In this document: positions 12,602-21,254 of the stretch, piece by piece
How the letters are laid out: every line of letters starts with the position of its first letter
Position numbering within the stretch: the stretch's first letter is position 1
From: Siphlonurus alternatus
Lineage: Eukaryota; Arthropoda; Insecta; Ephemeroptera; Siphlonuridae
NCBI GenBank assembly: GCA_949825025.1
Contig: OX463787.1
Location: forward strand, 1,488,001 to 1,552,000
Direction: 5' to 3'
DNA: 64,000 bases
Made by a program: the position numbers and the translations under genes
Notes under the pieces: model-generated
Seen by the model: only the letters and a program-made list of their open reading frames with translations
Database searches by the model: none
Told to the model about the DNA's origin: nothing

Positions 12602-15407
12602 GCGCCTGCCAAGGACTCCCATGACGTCACAAAATATGTAAGGCTTCTTCCGTGACGCGAATGTAAATCCTCTACATTGAAAAACAATTAGATTAGGTTT
12701 TGTCAATGGTTTATTTTTAGACTAACACGAAACCCCCCTTTATTTGTACTTTTATAAAACTTTCATAAACTTTGATTTGCTCTGGGATCTCAAGATGTAA
12801 AAAATTTGTATTTTGCAGTGCTAACATTTTTGCGTCGAGTAACAAAATTACTAGTTTTATGAGTAAAATGAGTTCTATTTTAATATTACTTCAAATCAAA
12901 ATATTTTGTATTTATAATTAATATTACTGGCATTTCACTTTATATCATTTGCATAATTAAAACAATCATTTACATAGATTCCAATCCAGGGACAAACATG
13001 AGAAAGGTTCTAATTTTACTATGAATTATTTAAAATAATGACGGTGCAATATAAATTATAAATAAAATTTAAAAATAAATATTTTTGTAAAAAATATTTG
13101 TATAATATTATTTATAATTGAATTTTTTGAAAATAGAAAATAATTGAAAATTAAAAAAAGAGTAAAAAAATAAATTGAATTATATTTTTAATTTTTTTAA
13201 TGCACATAATTTTTAATTAAAAAAAAATCAAACTTATTGTAAAAAAATGACGTGCTACTCATCCATAACATCTGCTGCACTTGTTATTTTTGGCATGGTT
13301 ATCATTGGCCGTCATTGGCAGAATAATATGCTTCAGTATATTTTACAAACTTTTTGAACAATGTACTAATAAGTACAGCAAATTACAACCTCCCTAGGCA
13401 CCACTCTAGGTGACACACAACCTCCATACTGACCTATGTTGTTTTGTGATCCAGACAGGCCTCCAAAGGTACGGGTCTAATGTTATTCAGTGACACTCTA
13501 GCTTTCGTATGCAACCTCCCTAGGTACCACTCTAGGTGACACACAACCTCCACACTGACCTATGTTGTTTTGTGATCCAGACAGGCCTCCAAAGGTAGGG
13601 GTCGGTGGTATAATCCAGTGCGATGATTCTTGCTCCAGGGCAGTCCTTAGGTAGCCATTCTTTAGGCCAGCAGTGGGCGTACGGTTCCGAGTCGTGGGGT
13701 CCCTGGTTACCGGGCACCTCATGCCTCGCTCGCCGGGAACGAAGCACTCGTTTTACCGGAGAATTGTTCCGACGTCCCCAGTCCCCTTGTCGCCAAGTGT
13801 TGCGCAGGGAACCGTGGAGACCGTGGATGAAAATTACGTCGACGGTGCGAGCCTCAAAACCAGGGTCGTGGAGGACCTGTGAGAAATTTAATTTTAGTTG
13901 AAGAAGGTAAAATTGTAAAAATCATAGTTATTAAAATAATATTTTATATTTTTCTTTAAATATTTCTATTTCTTAATGTTTGATGCTAGATAATTATAAG
14001 AATAATTTGGCAAATTCAATATGTAAATATTTTAAATTAGAAAATAGTACTTTGTAATTAAAAAAAACATAATAAAATAAAAGGTATTTTGTTATAAAGG
14101 CATTTTTATTTCTTAATGTTTTGATATTATTTAAATAAATATAAAAATCATTTCCTTAATTTAATTATTTTAATTTAAAGTTCTTTAATTTATATCCAAA
14201 TATATATTTTAGTCCACATTACTAATATTTTTTTAAAAGCTTTTGTGATGCTTGAATCCACACAATTGTCATAAATATACTAAGCTATTGTGAGATTTAG
14301 TTGACGAACATTGATTACCTGACACCCTGGTTCACTATCAATGGTCACCTGGCTTTATCTGGCAATTAAATCTTACCTGCCAATGGAGACACGGTCAATA
14401 ATTTTTACTTTATTAATTTTGAACTTTTACAGGTTGTACAGGACAAACATATGTTCACGTTACGTTTAATATTAATATATAATTAACAATACACACTTTA
14501 GCATAATAAGCAAGTATTTAGCTTTACTACAACAAAAATAAGATTATGGGAAGTAAAAATTCAATTAAAACTTAACCTATAATTCACTGTTCATAATTTT
14601 TTTGTGGAACATAATAAACAACAATTTTATCACCTGGCTACCTGACAAAGGTCTCACCTGGCAATGTACGGAGTCCTGTGGCTTGGGGGGCTCCACACTC
14701 TTCTTGTCAGGTTGAGCCTCGGAGGTGAGCGAAGGTTGAGCAGGGAACCTCATCACCGCCAGTTTCAGGGTCGCTATCAGGGGGTGGACGCACCAGGTAC
14801 CTGCAACATGTCAGGTACAATCTTTGTCTTGCAGAATTTCACTTATTGGCGATATTGTCTATGCATTATTTAAATAATTGGATGCTAATAGAGTAAAAAA
14901 AGATATCAGTGGATATGATTGTACACGGAAAAAATTTATATTAAACTATACTGTAATGCTTACTCTTTTAAGGGTATTCATTTACTTTTATTAAACATAG
15001 TCAGTTGACAAAATACATTACATCTTTAACTAAAAAAAATTAATATATGCAAAGAAACTCTGCCTTGATCTAGAACTTTAATTTACAAAAGACTTAAGGT
15101 ACCAACCACATTAAAGAGGGGCGTGGCAAGTAAAAAAAAAAAAAAATAGACTCGTGATAACATGAAAAATGTGATATAAAAATTTAACAATTTCTATGTT
15201 ATTTATGACATAAAAAATTAAAAAAAAATCATCCTGAAACAGGTCTCCAGCTGCTCACCATATTTGGAGAGTAACGCCAGGTAACTCGCCAGGAAGGCCA
15301 GAAACCTGAGCACCTGACGTCGCCACACGAGATTCAAAATGGCCGCCAGCACCGCCATCACGTGACCCCGAGACACCAACGACTGATCCTCCACCACCAC
15401 CTCCATC
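7638..15407 (-). CDS. SERAC1: SERAC1-like serine-active-site alpha/beta hydrolase, partial (C-terminal two thirds)
   Basis: Seven exons are read on the minus strand: 15407-15259, 14800-14658, 13876-13560, 11794-11667, 10479-10333, 8637-8491 and 7704-7638. All have GT-AG borders and compatible phases, giving about 361 residues. Visible landmarks in order are VDVIFIHGL (oxyanion strand), CWPKEWLPKDCPGARII, the nucleophile region VWVAHSKGGLFVKQML, RGIMFYSVPHRGS, and LDHRQICKP with the likely catalytic His. This order and spacing match SERAC1, a protein of ER-mitochondria contacts linked to phosphatidylglycerol remodelling, cholesterol handling and mitochondrial function. The first exon seen here sits behind an acceptor (AG at 15409-15408), so it is not the real start. 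The 5' exons were not found upstream. The last exon seen ends at a good donor (AG|GTCAGT), so one more short coding exon is expected below 7600. Introns hold several MITEs. Confidence 0.86.
8133..8448. repeat. Short MITE related to the 3437-5394 element
   Basis: Left end TATTGCAGAAATGAATAGAGGG, right end CCCTCTATCCATTTCTGCAATA followed by GAGGTCGATACTC. The interior carries GGACCGAGACGCCTATTGAC. It lies in the SERAC1 intron, about 40 bp beyond the donor of exon 8637-8491. Confidence 0.8.
8735..9018. repeat. Short MITE, same family, inverted relative to 8133-8448
   Basis: It has the same TATTGTAGAAATAAATAGAGGG-type ends. Its interior reads GTCAATAGGCGTCTCGGTCC, the reverse complement of the interior of the 8133-8448 copy. 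The two copies flank SERAC1 exon 8637-8491 in opposite orientation. Confidence 0.8.
9052..9493. mobile_element. Near-perfect 442-bp palindrome flanked by TTAA
   Basis: AGGTGAACTGAAGGGATTGC at the left end is mirrored at the right end. The arms are almost identical through the centre near 9272 (GATCGGCTCGCGATC). TTAA flanks both ends (9048-9051, 9494-9497). The two identical 72-residue reading frames, one on each strand, are a direct result of the palindrome and are not genes. It lies in a SERAC1 intron. Confidence 0.88.
9855..9997. repeat. MITE with AAGGGGCATTCACAAAG termini
   Basis: AAGGGGCATTCACAAAGCCC is mirrored by CTTTGTGAATGCCCCTT. The arms continue with GGCCACATTTAGGGCTCGAT and its complement. 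The end motif resembles those at 15992-16171 and the GGGYGCGATTCAC family, suggesting distantly related TIRs. Confidence 0.8.
10211..10324. repeat. Hairpin element beside a SERAC1 splice donor
   Basis: ACGTTTACATGACGGTG and TATTCGTTGACGACG are mirrored by CGTCGTCAACGAATA and CATCATGTAAACGT. The element ends about 10 bp inside the intron from the donor of exon 10479-10333. Confidence 0.75.
10960..11114. repeat. GGGYGCGATTCAC-family MITE, copy 1
   Basis: GGGTGCGATTCACGAAGCAG is mirrored by CTGCTTTGTGAATCGCATCC. The interior contains repeated AACCACGTTTA. AATAATAAT lies on both flanks, but it is low-complexity and therefore a weak target-duplication call. Other copies are at 18252-18394, 27996-28148 and 36037-36163. 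Confidence 0.82.
11560..11656 (-). repeat. Partial copy of the 240-bp MITE family
   Basis: It contains CCCCTCTAAAATGGTGCAAAATAAGACGAGAGGAGAG, an inverted match to the start of the 5812-6056 family. It ends about 10 bp from the donor of SERAC1 exon 11794-11667. Confidence 0.65.
12531..12599. repeat. (GA)n microsatellite
   Basis: GA dinucleotide tract with one GATT interruption near 12558, in the largest SERAC1 intron seen. The Leu-Ser-rich reading frames over it are artefacts. The rest of the intron (11795-13385) is AT-rich with no recognised exon. Confidence 0.95.
13384..13597. repeat. Tandem duplication of the 3' end of a SERAC1 exon with its donor
   Basis: The blocks starting near 13386 and near 13508 are almost identical over about 90 bp (ACAACCTCCCTAGGNACCAC to GGCCTCCAAAGGTA, minus-strand coding). 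The second block is the real end of exon 13876-13560 with its donor. The first is an intronic copy about 121 bp further downstream that keeps an equivalent GT. Confidence 0.85.
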
Positions 15408-15421
15408 CTGCAACATTGCCG

Positions 15422-15509
15422 AGGTTACAAGAGGTCAAGTTACCGAGGTCACAAGAGGTCAAGTTACCGAGGTCACAAGTGGTCAAGTTACCGAGGTCAC
15501 AAGAGGTCA
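15422..15509. repeat. Four 24-bp tandem units with AGGTCA-N4-AGGTCA
   Basis: Units at 15422, 15446, 15470 and 15494 follow AGGTCACAAGAGGTCAAGTT plus ACCG, with one substitution each in units 1 and 3. Each unit holds two AGGTCA hexamers spaced by four bases, the DR4 arrangement of nuclear-receptor half-sites. The array lies 13 bp upstream of a SERAC1 acceptor (minus strand). Any regulatory role is inference. Confidence 0.85.
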
Positions 15510-15991
15510 AGTTACGCAGGGAGGGAGGGGAGGGCACCTTTGAAGATGGAGAAGAATGTTTCAGGAAAATTTGCTGGGGGGGGGGGGGGATGCAGATGCA
15601 GGACTGACTAAAGAATTCTCGGTAGGGATTTAAGTCATTCAGAAAATAAGTGCTTTGCCAAATTATAACAAAATTTTTGATCTCCTCCTTGTAATGGGTA
15701 ATGCTAGGGTGAAGAATGGCTAAGAAGGACCTGAAGAGACCATACAACATGCATATTTTGTGGTACACCCTCTCTCCCCCAGTGATATAAAATCCCAAAC
15801 AGTTTTTTTAATAATTTTTAACAATTTTATGTCAAAATTAAATAATTTTATTTTTTAAGGCCTTTAAAAAAATAGATTTGAACTGCACATGAAAATTTAT
15901 CAAATTAAAAATGAAAACGAATGATTAAGCAAATACATCATGTAAAAAAAATACACATGGAACGAAACCGATGATAATTATTAATATATAA

Positions 15992-16171
15992 TGGGGGACA
16001 TTCACAAAGCACTTTAACCCCCACTTTAGCCCCGATTTTTAACCCTGGTGCTAAACATGGTGCTAAACTATGAGCTTAACATGGTTAGCCCCTGATTTAG
16101 TACCATGTTTAGCACCAGGGTTAAAAATCGGGGCTAAAGTGGGGGTTAAAGTGCTTTGTGAATGTCCCCCA
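15992..16171. repeat. MITE with TGGGGGACATTCACAAAG termini
   Basis: TGGGGGACATTCACAAAGCA is mirrored by TGCTTTGTGAATGTCCCCCA. The arms continue into CCCCGATTTTTAACCCTGG and its complement, giving a nearly perfect hairpin of 180 bp. AT-dinucleotide sequence on both flanks prevents a safe target-duplication call. Confidence 0.85.
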
Positions 16172-16840
16172 ATATATATTATATATCTCATAATTAATTT
16201 GTTTAATTTAGTTTCGTTACACATTTTCCATATACAGATTACATCAAGCAGATTTCCTATATATTTATAAATGATTATAATTCCATATGCAATATGGTAA
16301 ATAAAGTTGTTGAAAAAAGATAAAACGTTGATGTTTAAATTGACCGTCAACAAATTAACGCGTAGAGCGACTTGGCACTGCTCGGTACAAGTACAGACAT
16401 GTTAGTTGGCTGTCATTCAAAGTTAAGGAAGGTCAGTTGAAAGTGCAAGTGAAAGTTAACGATAGGAAATTAACTGTGGGGAGTTTAGACATGTTATAAT
16501 GTACTCGTGACGGGTCTTTCACCATACGTCACAAAGCAATATATGACGTCACGATTGTGTAGGCAAAACATTGGCAGCGGCATAACAGACACGTGTCTCG
16601 AAATTAATTTCTCCTGACTATTTGCATAATTTTTCGTATAATTTTCTTTTATAAATGGTAACAAAAAGAAAAAATGAAAAAAAAATATTTGGCGACCAAA
16701 ACCATTATTAGAAAAGAGATGTTGTGAGTTACACGCACAGCATAGGATTTTAGGGTTTTCTGACTATATCCCGAAGATCTTCGGGCGGCTTCGGGTATCT
16801 CCGAGCCACCCAAAATGTAAACATGAAAATCCTTTATTAA

Positions 16841-17215
16841 GGTAGAGATAACTGTTCGACGTTATCCCCTTTGATTAACATGCAAACCTTAGCAAATTGA
16901 CAAAAATTCTGAAATTTTTTTGAGAGGCAGATATTAGTGCCTAAAAGCCATAGCAAAAGTTTCAAAAACATTTAACGAGCCGATTTTTTTGAATTAATTT
17001 TTTAGTATGGCTCTCCATGGGAAAGCCCTATGCTGAAAATTAAAAAAATTAATTAAAAAAAATCGGCTCGTTAAATCGTTTTGAAATTTTTTCTATGGCT
17101 TTTAGGCACTAATATCTGCCTCTCAAAAATTTTTCAGAATTTTTGTCAATTTGCTAAGGTTTACATGTTAATCAAAGGGCATTACGTCGATCAGCTGTTC
17201 GGCGTTATCTCTACC
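16841..17215. mobile_element. Fold-back element of 375 bp in a TTAA site
   Basis: GGTAGAGATAACTGTTCGAC is mirrored by GTTCGGCGTTATCTCTACC. The arms also share GCAAATTGACAAAAATTCTG and GGCTTTTAGGCACTAATATC. The loop lies near 17020-17050. TTAA is present directly outside both ends (16837-16840, 17216-17219). No transposase is encoded. Confidence 0.9.
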
Positions 17216-17261
17216 TTAAGAAGTAGGGATTGTATTGAATTCACGATATTTTCAGACGGAC

Positions 17262-17372
17262 CATGTATTACATTTTTTTTTTTTACAAGGATACACCCCT
17301 AAGAGCTTAGGGCTCTAGGCGGGGTAATGAGTAGGAATAAGGGAGAGAAAGGATATTGGTCACGGCCTGTTA
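17262..17372 (-). repeat. SINE 3' fragment (5S-type family tail)
   Basis: A T-run followed by TTACAAGGATACACCCCTAAGAGC and a later GGTCACGGCCTG matches the tail of the full SINE at 45250-45655. Only the 3' part is present, as expected for 5' truncation. Confidence 0.65.
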
Positions 17373-18250
17373 TACATTATAAAAAATATTCATAGTACAG
17401 TACATTATACATATAATACAGTATAGTTTGAAATTCAGTATTATATTTGATGAATAATGCTTTTTAGCATTTGATCTTTTTTTTACAAAAAATATTGTTA
17501 AATTTTAAACATTTAAAAAATTACAAAACATAATGAGTTAGTTATATTATATTTATGTTTAAAATTCTAAAAATTGTTTAAATTATTGTCTTCGTTTTTT
17601 TATATTAAAAAAATAATTTCTTATTTGCTTCAATTTAAATATAACAATTTAAAAAGTACATTTTGATTATCTCACCTTATTCCTACATTTTATCAATCAC
17701 CCACAAATCTAATTATAACTCGTAATTAGGGAATAATTTTACGTTACAGGAGACTCTTGTCGCGATGCGGACTCCTCTGTTATCACCACACTGATAAGAA
17801 CAACCAGGTGCTCTGAACTCTTATCTCAGTTTATGTCCGACAAAATATTTGAGCAGGAATTAAATCATAGCTAGATAATTCAATCTTTCTTTCCAATGAC
17901 AAAATGGCAAAATTAATCTATTTCTGAAACATAATTTTTCATGCATGGCCAAAAAAATTTTCCTCTGCAGAATTTTTTTTTTTTATGCAATAACTAACCT
18001 TATTTTGCTATTATGTACATGACAGAAATATGTATTTTACGCTGTTTAAAATGTTTATTTGTAGCAAAAATATTTACAAGATCCACTATAGATTGCACAA
18101 TAATATATTATTTCATTGAGAAAAATTCATGCACTCAATATATATAAAATTCCACTTACTCCTGAATTTAGACAACTTGCTGAACACCAAAGTAACGCTG
18201 GTTGCATATGCAATAGGAGTAATCAATGTCAGTGTCGTACTAAACTATAT
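17373..18250. other. AT-rich spacer
   Basis: AT-rich sequence. A brief GC-richer stretch at 17740-17830 is closed in the frames I checked and was not assigned to a gene. Confidence 0.5.
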
Positions 18251-18251
18251 T

Positions 18252-18394
18252 GACGCGATTCACGAAGCAGTTAGCCAGGTTTCTAACCACGTTTAGCTTA
18301 ACCACGTTTAACTAGGTGGTTTAACACGTAAAACAGGTATATTAGTTAAACGTTGTTAGAAACCTGTGGCTAACTGCTTCGTGAAACCCACCCA
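18252..18394. repeat. GGGYGCGATTCAC-family MITE, copy 2
   Basis: GACGCGATTCACGAAGCAG and the AACCACGTTTA interior match copy 1. The right end is degraded (TTCGTGAAACCCACCC). Confidence 0.8.
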
Positions 18395-18524
18395 ATATTA
18401 AGGGTTATTCACGCTTTCTCACTAATCGTGGTTAGTGAATCAATACCAATATAAGATACAAGTCAAGTATCTTGTTTATATTATAATTAAAGTATGTTTT
18501 GTTTGCCACAATTTGGTACATCTT

Positions 18525-18785
18525 TTTTACAAATTACTCACTAATTTTGCATCCCCGAACCTTCCAAAACCTTTTTAGGGAAAAGTGGAAGCCAAGAAGG
18601 GCTCTAAAGCTTTTATCAATGAACCGGAAGTGCAATGGTCCAAAGCCAGGGGAACCACATAGTGGAAAAGCGCAGGGTGGGAAACGTTATTTTTTGAAGA
18701 GTGGTGATCTATCCAACTACTAACCACGCTCGGCGTTGCTTGACTTCTGTGATCTGACGAGACCTGGTCAAGCGCCACACCTCAC
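18525..18785 (-). repeat. 5S/tRNA-box composite SINE, partial copy
   Basis: On the minus strand the head reads GTGTGGCGCTTGACC, then a 5S-like stretch with CAAGCAACGCCGAGCGTGGT. The body (GGTTCCCCTGGCTTTGGACC, then TTCCGGTTCATTGATAAAAG) matches the fuller copy at 19625-20030. It is internally deleted relative to that copy. Confidence 0.75.
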
Positions 18786-19624
18786 ACAGTTTTGCCATGA
18801 TTAAAATATAAAAATTCTTTTTTGACTTTAATACCGTGACACTACAGCATACTACTATAGAGCCATATGCAAGCGAAAGAAATTATTATATTTTTTTTTA
18901 ATTAAAAATATGTATAACGTAAATAATATACTATCAGTCCTAAAATTGCTACCCGTACTATTCTACTCCGTAAGCTAATTGACTATTATGAATGTAGGTG
19001 CGTCACTTGGTTCTTCCTATTAATCATTTATGTTATTTAATGCGATGATTTCTTATAATAAAACCCGGGCAAATATTATTACGAATTATCTAATTTTTTT
19101 ATCTGTGACTTCATTTGAGCTCACAGAAGATACTGCAGCTTGTGATAAGTGGGAAAATTATACAGATTATCAGTAACTCAGTTTTCTCTGGTCAACAATT
19201 ACAGGTATGTACTAATTAATGTAAAATAAGTGTTTTTTAAGGATTATAATCTTAAGTAATGTCAGGGTTATAAAATATTTCTGTAAGAAGGAATCACTTG
19301 AATGAACCAACCTTTATGAAATATTTTGATTAAATATTTATTAATTTATTTTATTTATTATATTTTCCTCGTGATTACATAAAAAACAAGTCAGAGGCAG
19401 GAGACACCAAACAGTCCAAGCAGAACCTAGATAAATGACCTCAAATTGTCAAAATTTTCAGCTTTTTTTAACACTCAAAATTGAGGGGAAAGACGCTGTG
19501 ACGTCATAATCATGCAACGTCTTTCTCTATGCTTGTGTGTTAAATATTTGCTTGACTATGACAGAGTTTTGCAGCACAATTTTAATGGTGTTAGACGGTT
19601 CAAAAAAATAATAAAAATATTTTT

Positions 19625-20030
19625 TTTTTAGTTTTTTAATCAAACCCTATTGGGTACTTCTATTTACTAATTACATACTACTTTGAAACCCCGAACCTTC
19701 CGAAACCCTAACTTGAGCGTTTCGCGGGCTCTTCTGGAACGAGGGCGGCCACGGCCTTGCAAATCCATCCCGGCATTTGCCTGCGGCTGAGGGAAACGTG
19801 GAAACCTCAGCCAGGATGGACGCTACAGCTTTTGTCAATGAACCGGAAGTGCAATGGTCCAAAGCCAGGGGAACCACATAGTGGAAAAGCGCAACGTTTT
19901 ACCCCTGGGTGGGAAACGTGGTTTTTGTTGAAAATGGTCACCCATCCAACTACTAACCACGCGTGGCGTTGCTTGACTTCGGTGATCTGACGAGACCCGG
20001 TCAAGCGCACTGCGCCACACCTCCCATTTA
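19625..20030 (-). repeat. 5S/tRNA-box composite SINE, near-full copy
   Basis: Read on the minus strand: GGTGTGGCGCAGTGCGCT (resembling a tRNA box A) is followed by GTCTCGTCAGATCACCGAAG, CAAGCAACGCCACGCGTGGT and TAGTTGGATGGGTGACC. These match 5S rRNA from about base 35 to base 90, including its box A and box C promoter regions. The body and the core (CCATCCTGGCTGAGGTTTCC) follow. The element ends in an A-rich tail near 19625. Confidence 0.85.
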
Positions 20031-20034
20031 CTAT

Positions 20035-21250
20035 ATATTATTCAAGCTCCTCCATTTAAAAATGCAATAAAAAATATATAAAGGTTCCGTTAAATTGTTC
20101 TAAAATTCAATCACTTATGGTTTGAAGTAACTTAACGGTTTTGGTTTTCTCCATTTCTAGTTTATATCCATAAGGTTTCATTATGTTAAAAATTTATTTC
20201 ATTTGTCTCAAAACTGGTTTCACTGGTTCACTTTTGTATACGTCACCTACAATTGATGACAAGATCTTAAGTACCCTTTAATTCTGAAATTTAGAGTTAA
20301 TGATATTCATTTTTAAGCAAAAAAAAAAAAAATTACATACCAGCTAAGTAAAAATATAAACTGTATGGTCCCTATGTCAGAGAATACGTGACAAAATTCA
20401 CGTTACCAATTAATGTGACTCGTCATTGTACTTGTTTTTAGAATGCCTTATCTACATATAGTTATTAGTTAGAAAAAAAAACAGCACAGTTGAAACTATA
20501 GGACATCAGATAAAAATATATTAATTTCATTTTGTGTACGTTTAACTTCTTTTCTTAAAATGGAGCAGTCATTTGCAAAACAAATTGCAGCCTTATTACT
20601 TTTTTAAGTAAATATTGAGATGCGTTGCATTTTTTTTATATTTATATATTGTTTAGTTACAAATGTTATACAATTAATGCAAAATTATGTCTATAAAAGT
20701 ATGTAATATAAATTAAATTAATTTTTAGTTATTTTAAATTTTTAAATTTAATATGTATGAAAATAAATTTTATTTAAATATATTTATAAAAATAATTATA
20801 TAACAAACTTTAAAACTAAAATTAAACTTAGGAAACGAAAATGAAAAGGGAGGTGGGGATCAAAACAATCACGTCTTTAAAGTGGAAAAAATATGTGTAA
20901 AACAGACAACAAATCTAAAAAAAACAACTAGAATATTACTTGGTTATGCTGCATGGCCATTTGTGAGAGCAACCAACGTTGCTTTAGGATTTTTGTGAGC
21001 CTCTTCCAAATTGCTTAACAATTAATCCCAGGATGTGTCTAGTTAAGACTGAGGAAACCATGGAAACCCTTATCAAAATGGCTATTAATAGAATATTAAT
21101 TGCCACCTGGGTGCACAAATGGGTGCTTTTTAACACCAATGAGGTTGCACGACCTTCTGGATGCTAACATTATATATCTCAGTTAATTATTGGGGGAGTT
21201 CAACATCATGTATTATATATTTTAATTTATTTGTTAATACTTTGTTACAG
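20035..21250. other. Upstream region of the lectin gene; AT-rich, with one SINE-core fragment
   Basis: Mostly AT-rich. Around 21035-21080 the sequence GACTGAGGAAACCATGGAAACC (minus-strand GGTTTCCATGGTTTCCTCAG) matches the core shared by the SINE families here. No certain promoter element can be named. An AG at 21249-21250 directly before the lectin start could mark a 5'-UTR splice acceptor. Confidence 0.5.
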
Positions 21251-21254
21251 TAAA

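Noticed and set aside
12380..12706. Leu-Ser repeat proteins
   Set aside because: They are translations of the (GA)n microsatellite.
15358..15798. Minus-strand 146-residue frame upstream of SERAC1
   Set aside because: It overlaps the AGGTCA minisatellite and a poly-G run, and shows no similarity to the missing SERAC1 N-terminus.
19564..20040. Overlapping open frames and a possible 5S rRNA gene
   Set aside because: The 5S-like part is only the internal section of the gene, lacks both 5S ends and is attached to a SINE body.
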